From contig DATMBF010000048.1 in assembly GCA_035559595.1 (NCBI GenBank), forward strand, positions 1-64,000: DNA of 64,000 bases, written 5' to 3'. Positions 61,530 to 64,000 of the stretch are shown here, one piece after another; position 1 is the stretch's first letter, and each line of letters starts with the position of its first letter. Made by a program: the position numbers and the translations under genes. Source of the stretch: DATMBF01 sp035559595 (GTDB lineage Bacteria > Bacteroidota > Ignavibacteria > UBA10030). Under the pieces are notes generated by a model, which was not told the origin of the DNA, made no database searches, and saw nothing but the letters and a program-made list of their open reading frames with translations.

Positions 61530-63200
61530 TCACCCGCGCCCGATAATCTCTCGCGCCCTTTGCAGAGCTTCGTCAATATCGCCACAGACATTCTTCTCAC
61601 CAATCGTATTGATCAAACCGGAGGTTGTCAACATGGAAAACGGCTGCTTGTGAATGCCCGAAATGATCAATATCGTTCCTTCTTTCTTTGTTCTCTTGTG
61701 AAGATCCTCGATTGCACGTAATCCGGACGCATCAATTGCGAACAAATTTCGCGTGCGGAGAATCAGCACCTTGGGTGGTTCTTCGAGCAATCTCAGTGCG
61801 TCTTTAAACTGATCCACGGCGGCGTAAAACAGCGAGCCGTAGACTTCAAACACCTCTACTCCTTTGGGCACATCGCGTTTGGCAATGGCCTTTGGATCAT
61901 CGGCCTCTTCCTCCTGTTCCTCCAAATCCTTTGTTATGAGCTGCACCTGTGTCACATTTGCCATCTGCCGCAGAAACAGCAACGCTGCAAGAATCACCCC
62001 CACCTCAATAGCCACGGTCAGATCAATAACGACGGTAAGAAAAAAGGTCGTCAGCAAAATTGCAGCATCCGATTTCTGCCCTCGCAAGGTCTTTGCAAAG
62101 CTGTGCCATTCGCTCATGTGATAAGAAACGACAATCAGAATCGCTGCGAGTGTTGCGAGAGGGATGAGCGACGCCCATTGGCCGAACAACAGCATGATGA
62201 GCAAAAGCGTCAGCGCATGCACAATGGCGGAAACTGGTGTCCTCCCGCCAGTCTTGATGTTGGTTGCAGTCCGCGCAATCGCGCCCGTGGCAGGGATTCC
62301 TCCAAACAGAGGACTGACAATGTTTGCCGCACCCTGCGCTACCAGTTCCATGTTCGATCGGTGCCTTGTTCCCAACATACCATCGGCCACAACGGCAGAA
62401 AGGAGCGATTCAATTCCCCCAAGCAACGCAATCGTGATTGCTGGAGAGAACATTTGATTCACCAGAGTCCAACTTATCGTGGGCAGGCGAGGTTCTGGCA
62501 GATGGTTCGGTACGTTTCCAAACCGACTTCCGATCGTTTCGGTAGGGATGTCGAGAAAGTGCACCAGCGCCGTTGCCACGAGAATCGCGATGAGCGAACC
62601 GGGAATTCTGTGTGTAACACGTGGCCACAGGAGGATGATCAGGAGAGAACCCGCTCCTACTGCGGCGCTGGTCCAATCCAGATAAATGGACGCCTCGCTG
62701 TATGCAATCCACTTCTCGACGAAGTCCGTGGGCAGGTTCTGGATTGGCAGTCCGAAAAAATCCTTAATCTGGGACGAGAAGATGATGAGAGCAATGCCGC
62801 TCGTGAAGCCGACAACAACCGGATATGGAATAAATCTCAGCAATACTCCCATGCGCGCAATCCCCATCAGAACAAGCAGAACGCCTGCAATGAGGGTCGC
62901 AATTGCAAGTCCCTCATATCCATACTGCCGAACAATGCTATAGATGACGACAATAAATGCCCCCGTCGGGCCGCTGATCTGAACTCGGCTTCCACCTAAG
63001 AGCGCAACGATAACACTTGCTACGATTGCCGTGTACAATCCCTGTTCTGGCTTTGCACCCGAAGCGATGGCAAATGCTATTGCGAGCGGAAGGGCGACTA
63101 TCCCCACGGTGACTCCCGCCGTTGCATCGGATATGAATTGCTTTGTGGTGTATCCTTCACGAAATACGGTGACAAACTTTGACTCAAATCGTGTAGGCAT
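61530..63200 (-). CDS. SulP family anion transporter with STAS domain
   Basis: The 556-residue protein has a membrane domain of about 12-14 helices (FISDATAGVTVGIVALPLAIAFAIA near 20-44; QISGPTGAFIVVI near 73-85; FGGIPATGAIARTATNIKTG near 295-314) and a C-terminal STAS domain (about 440-550; VLILRTRNLFAIDASGLRAI). It is a sulfate, bicarbonate or other anion transporter; the substrate cannot be assigned. Its stop lies 77 bp before actC on the same strand, so co-transcription is possible. Confidence 0.92.
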   Translation of the reverse strand: MPTRFESKFVTVFREGYTTKQFISDATAGVTVGIVALPLAIAFAIASGAKPEQGLYTAIVASVIVALLGGSRVQISGPTGAFIVVIYSIVRQYGYEGLAIATLIAGVLLVLMGIARMGVLLRFIPYPVVVGFTSGIALIIFSSQIKDFFGLPIQNLPTDFVEKWIAYSEASIYLDWTSAAVGAGSLLIILLWPRVTHRIPGSLIAILVATALVHFLDIPTETIGSRFGNVPNHLPEPRLPTISWTLVNQMFSPAITIALLGGIESLLSAVVADGMLGTRHRSNMELVAQGAANIVSPLFGGIPATGAIARTATNIKTGGRTPVSAIVHALTLLLIMLLFGQWASLIPLATLAAILIVVSYHMSEWHSFAKTLRGQKSDAAILLTTFFLTVVIDLTVAIEVGVILAALLFLRQMANVTQVQLITKDLEEQEEEADDPKAIAKRDVPKGVEVFEVYGSLFYAAVDQFKDALRLLEEPPKVLILRTRNLFAIDASGLRAIEDLHKRTKKEGTILIISGIHKQPFSMLTTSGLINTIGEKNVCGDIDEALQRAREIIGRG

Positions 63201-63276
63201 TCTTCGCTCTTTTCTTCAATTCATCATCATGATACGGTCACGCAGTTGCTCCCTCACTTCCTCGCTCTTCCGCCCA

Positions 63277-64000
63277 TCATCTCCCTGCTGATTTTTTCCT
63301 TCCAACTTTCTTTGCCGCTTTGACATCGTTCTTCATCCTGGTGGTAATTCGCTTTTTTCTCACCACAGTCTGATAATACTCGCAGACCTTTGGCAGAACA
63401 CATTCGTCGCACTTTGGATTTGTCGGGCGGCAGATTTCACGACCGAGGAATGAAAAAGCCATTCCGGCATCATGCCAATCTTCCCGAGGAATTACCTCCA
63501 TCAATTGCTTCTCGAGCCTCTCGGCGTTCGTTCCCTTTGCAATGCCGATGCGCGGCGCTACTCGTATGACGTGGAGATCGACGATAATGCCTTCTGCAGG
63601 TTGACCCATTTCCCGCAAGATAACGTTTGCGGACTTCCGACCGATGCCGGACAAGCCTGTCAAGCCGTCAAGCGTTTTCGGGATCCTGCGTTCGTCCTGC
63701 ACCTGCCGCGCAATCTGAACGAGCCAGTTCGATTTCTTCCGGAAGCTGCGAACTGTGTCCAGATAAGGATAAAGCTCTTCCGGCTGTGCTCGTGACAGAT
63801 CGGCAAGCGTTGGGAAACGCTGGAAGAACGCCGGTGCAATGGCATTGATGTGCCGATCAGAATCCTGCGCCGCGAGGATCACCATGCAAACCAGCTGGTA
63901 GTGATTGTGATATTCCAGTGGATGCTTCCTGCCGCGATACTTCTCCAGCAACGGCTTAAGATGTGTCGACCAGTCCTTCAGAGACGAACTCCAGTTTAGC
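63277..64000 (-). CDS. nth: Endonuclease III-like DNA glycosylase (partial, 5' end outside window)
   Basis: A 224-residue stretch can be read from TTG 63951, and the frame stays open to the window edge for 16 more codons (...SLKDWSTHLKPLLEKYRG), so the true start is beyond 64000. Family features are LTGLSGIGRKSANVIL (helix-hairpin-helix; catalytic Lys), IVDLHVIRVAPRIGI (catalytic Asp; VDTHV is usual) and the 4Fe-4S loop CRPTNPKCDECVLPKVC (C-x6-C-x2-C-x5-C). It removes oxidised pyrimidines and cuts at the abasic site. A basic tail of about 25 residues follows the cluster. Confidence 0.92.
   Translation of the reverse strand, partial: LNWSSSLKDWSTHLKPLLEKYRGRKHPLEYHNHYQLVCMVILAAQDSDRHINAIAPAFFQRFPTLADLSRAQPEELYPYLDTVRSFRKKSNWLVQIARQVQDERRIPKTLDGLTGLSGIGRKSANVILREMGQPAEGIIVDLHVIRVAPRIGIAKGTNAERLEKQLMEVIPREDWHDAGMAFSFLGREICRPTNPKCDECVLPKVCEYYQTVVRKKRITTRMKNDVKAAKKVGRKKSAGR

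Noticed and set aside
62103..62999. A 298-codon open frame on the plus strand
   Set aside because: It lies antisense inside the SulP transporter gene, is rich in R, N, D and Q with no recognisable domain, and has no ribosome site.

Overview
The window looks like chromosome from a Gram-negative bacterium of the Bacteroidota/Chlorobiota/Ignavibacteriota assemblage. The support is: two secreted proteins ending in type IX secretion (T9SS) sorting domains, a miaB / sigma-54 activator / LptE operon of the kind common in that group, GldA-GldF-GldG-like ABC genes, an alternative complex III (Act) operon, and an ECF sigma factor with an RskA-type anti-sigma. Gene density is high and intergenic gaps are short. 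I saw no rRNA, tRNA, CRISPR array or insertion sequence. Both ends of the window cut a gene: the left edge cuts a stop codon and the right edge cuts the 5' part of an endonuclease III gene.

Layout. 1-3.3 kb (minus): ECF sigma, anti-sigma and a four-fold CHRD-domain secreted protein. 3.4-5.4 kb (plus): CoA-type NUDIX hydrolase, TerC membrane protein, ribosomal protein S20. 5.5-12.1 kb (minus): envelope operon miaB, SPOR protein, sigma-54 activator, lptE, glycosyltransferase, TPR protein. 12.3-17.7 kb (plus): phosphate acetyltransferase, membrane acetyltransferase-like protein, macro-domain protein, LonB-like protease. 17.8-21.4 kb: two divergent K+/Na+:H+ antiporters and a decayed RCK_C remnant. 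21.5-28.5 kb: beta-propeller protein, orphan DNA methyltransferase, small Cys-containing secreted protein, aminotransferase, TypA, outer-membrane-barrel-like protein, nitroreductase remnant. 28.6-34.7 kb (plus): Mfd, a two-domain VOC dioxygenase, YceI, FrnE. 34.7-45.3 kb (minus): cation efflux protein, VWA protein, T9SS subtilisin, MoxR ATPase and three parvulin-like chaperones. 45.4-49.6 kb (minus): GldA/GldF/GldG/DUF4340-like ABC system. 49.7-54.4 kb (minus): SplB-like radical SAM protein and a three-gene cassette of RecA-fold protein, small helical protein and family-B DNA polymerase. 54.4-63.2 kb (minus): truncated HATPase-DUF4325 remnant, cyclase-family lipoprotein, copper-type P-ATPase, ActF, fused ActD-ActE, ActC and a SulP transporter.

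The most interesting part is 50.8-54.4 kb. The polymerase keeps family-B motif A and most of motif B, but motif C reads D-C-M-W instead of D-T-D-S, and its exonuclease motifs are eroded. The RecA-fold partner has lost the Walker A lysine. The genes sit behind a sigma-70-like promoter whose 17-bp spacer is filled by a palindromic operator; a second copy of the palindrome lies 31 bp away, centre to centre. This resembles a repressor-controlled, possibly damage-inducible cassette analogous to archaeal PolB2 clusters and bacterial ImuA/ImuB/DnaE2 mutasomes. A second notable region is the respiratory operon: ActD and ActE are one polypeptide, and ActA and ActB are absent beside ActC.
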